DNA of 6,731 nt, from positions 11,511-18,241 of the forward strand of contig JAHZBJ010000030.1 of NCBI GenBank assembly GCA_019423445.1, read 5' to 3'. Positions 5,801-6,731 of this stretch are shown piece after piece; the first letter of the stretch is position 1, and the number at the start of each line of letters is the position of its first letter. Source of the stretch: Oscillospiraceae bacterium (lineage in GTDB: Bacteria > Bacillota > Clostridia > Oscillospirales > Ruminococcaceae). The notes under the pieces were generated by a model. That model did not search any database and was not told where the DNA came from. It was given only the letters and a program-made list of their open reading frames with translations. The position numbers and the translations under genes were made by a program.

Positions 5801-5807
5801 AAAGGAG
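5801..5807 (+). promoter_or_regulatory. Ribosome binding site of the lipoprotein gene
   Basis: AAAGGAG stands five bases before the GTG at 5813 and eleven before the ATG at 5819, both in frame. The spacing favours the GTG start. An ATG at 5811 is followed at once by a stop and cannot be used. Confidence 0.7.
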
Positions 5808-5812
5808 CGGAT

Positions 5813-6731
5813 GTGAAAATGACTTCGTTCTTCTTTCGGGGAACGGCTCTGGTCCTGCTTTTGACCGCTGTTCTAAGCGCCTGCGGCCCCCTTGCCCCAA
5901 GCTCCTCCCAACCTCCTTCCTCTCAAGCGGCCTCCCTCCCTTCCCCGGAATCAGAGGAAACCCAGCCTCTTGAACCCCTGGGAAGCGGCTCCATCGCCTA
6001 CGAGGCGGAGGCAGAGCCTCTGACAGCGGACCAGGAACAGCTGCTTCTGGATTACATGAACACCTATTATGAATCCCTGGCCCGCCTCTCGCCAGAGGAC
6101 CCATCCTTCCTGTTCACCTCTGAGGCGGCGGACCAGGCTGAGGGAAACTTTATCATTTGGAAATATCTCTCAGGGATTCGGGAAATGCAGCGCACCGACC
6201 TATCCCTGGCAGGCTACCATTACACACTTACCATCACCAGCGTGGAAACCGACGAGGATGGCCGGGTGTCCGTGTCGGCGGAAGAGGACTCGGTGCAGAA
6301 CTTCGCCGCTCATCCCCAGGTGGACTCGGAAAGTTTCGGGGTTCGTCACCAGTTCTCCATGACCAAAACCGACCAGGGCTGGCTGCTGGAACGGCATATG
6401 CAGATGGACAGCCTCTACTTCCGCCTGATGGGGCGTTCCTTCCTCCCTGGACGGGAGGCGGAGTCCGGTGGGGAAAGCGCCTCCCCGGCGGAGGGGATCG
6501 TCCGAGACTCCTATGAGCGGCAGCTGGAACTGCTGCTGGAGGAAGCCCAAGCCGACACCCTCCGGCGTTTGACCCAGGGCAGCGAAGAAGAAGAAGAAAC
6601 CGCCTATCACCCCTATGACCGCCAGGCGGCGGTGGAGTACGCCCATGCCTGGGTGGGGGACCGAAACGACCAGTGGGCGGACTACAGCCGTTACGGCGGC
6701 AATTGCCAAAATTTCGTTTCCCAATGCCTCC
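5813..6731 (+). CDS. Secreted lipoprotein with C-terminal Amidase_6-like domain (3' end outside window)
   Basis: The frame stays open for 306 codons to the window edge. The N-terminus is a lipoprotein signal: MKMTSFFFRG, a hydrophobic core, and the lipobox LSAC with C24 as the lipidated residue. A low-complexity Ser/Pro/Gln/Glu tether follows (about 25-60), so the protein should sit on the outer face of the membrane. Residues 65-255 are a mixed region with no motif I recognise; an acidic run of five Glu (258-262) leads into the last domain. From Y268 the sequence YDRQAAVEYAHAW, then GGNCQNFVSQCL (C298 and C305), matches the start of the putative amidase family Amidase_6 (Pfam PF12671), whose conserved Cys in (D/N)C-x-NFVSQ is the likely nucleophile. 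The rest of that domain, including the expected His, is outside the window. The substrate is unknown; a cell-wall peptide is a guess. It is divergent from the decarboxylase operon and has its own promoter. Confidence 0.85.
   Translation, partial: MKMTSFFFRGTALVLLLTAVLSACGPLAPSSSQPPSSQAASLPSPESEETQPLEPLGSGSIAYEAEAEPLTADQEQLLLDYMNTYYESLARLSPEDPSFLFTSEAADQAEGNFIIWKYLSGIREMQRTDLSLAGYHYTLTITSVETDEDGRVSVSAEEDSVQNFAAHPQVDSESFGVRHQFSMTKTDQGWLLERHMQMDSLYFRLMGRSFLPGREAESGGESASPAEGIVRDSYERQLELLLEEAQADTLRRLTQGSEEEEETAYHPYDRQAAVEYAHAWVGDRNDQWADYSRYGGNCQNFVSQCL
6584..6598 (+). repeat. (GAA)5 trinucleotide run
   Basis: Five in-frame GAA codons encode the poly-Glu hinge (residues 258-262) between the middle region and the amidase-like domain of the lipoprotein. 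Length variation here would keep the reading frame. Confidence 0.85.

Larger units (their letters stand above)
5289..5812. other. AT-rich intergenic region between divergent genes
   Basis: About 520 bases without a convincing gene, much richer in A and T than both sides. It serves as the upstream region of the decarboxylase operon (-) and of the lipoprotein gene (+). It holds the candidate promoters, inverted repeats and leader hairpin listed separately. Bases 5520-5700 show nothing I can assign beyond scattered T-rich runs. I saw no tRNA, riboswitch consensus or convincing small gene with a ribosome binding site. Confidence 0.75.

Noticed and set aside
5708..5812. In-frame ATG at 5708 that would add 35 residues to the lipoprotein
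   Set aside because: It would bury the signal peptide behind a long charged segment, has no ribosome binding site, and would place the coding region over the best promoter. The start at 5813 fits the lipobox and binding site.
5289..5812. Possible riboswitch, tRNA or CRISPR array in the intergenic region
   Set aside because: I found no cloverleaf, no consensus riboswitch core and no regularly spaced repeats; the only repeats are the short inverted elements listed.
6200..6724. Minus-strand open frame of 174 codons opposite the lipoprotein
   Set aside because: It is antisense to a frame with a signal peptide and recognisable domain, with no ribosome binding site or motif.

Overview
The window looks like a chromosomal segment of an anaerobic, moderately GC-rich Clostridia member, most likely of the Oscillospiraceae type. 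This is an inference from the gene content (a split sodium-pumping oxaloacetate decarboxylase), strong AGGAGG-type ribosome binding sites, GC-rich codon use and rho-independent terminators. No species name can be read from the sequence.

Layout from left to right. Positions 1-864 (+) hold the C-terminal three quarters of S-adenosylmethionine synthetase (metK), cut by the window edge. It is followed 20 bases later by a GNAT acetyltransferase (885-1379, +), probably in the same transcript. A perfect 18-bp hairpin (1390-1429) ends this unit and can also end the convergent gene. That gene (1456-1677, -) encodes a 73-residue, two-helix membrane protein of unknown function and has its own well-formed promoter.

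Positions 1753-5288 (-) form one operon. In transcription order it encodes the carboxyltransferase alpha subunit (oadA, without a biotin domain), a gamma-type membrane anchor (oadG), a free biotin carrier protein, and the Na+-translocating beta subunit (oadB), then a hairpin terminator. Together they make a membrane-bound sodium pump. OadA moves CO2 from oxaloacetate to biotin on the separate carrier, the carrier brings it to OadB, and decarboxylation there drives Na+ out of the cell. Key residues known from Klebsiella OadA and OadB are present at constant offsets. The unusual part is OadG, whose soluble tail is a recognisable internal duplication.

An AT-rich, gene-free stretch of about 500 bases (5289-5812) separates this operon from a divergent gene on the + strand. 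It holds candidate promoters for both sides, inverted repeats that could be operators, and a GC-rich leader hairpin. The right end (5813-6731, +) is an open reading frame running off the window. It encodes a secreted lipoprotein with a perfect lipobox and, at its broken C-terminus, the start of an Amidase_6-like cysteine hydrolase domain.

I found no tRNA, rRNA, insertion sequence, CRISPR array or phage gene. The window reads mostly as ordinary housekeeping and energy metabolism; the duplicated OadG tail and the truncated lipoprotein-amidase are the items most worth following up.
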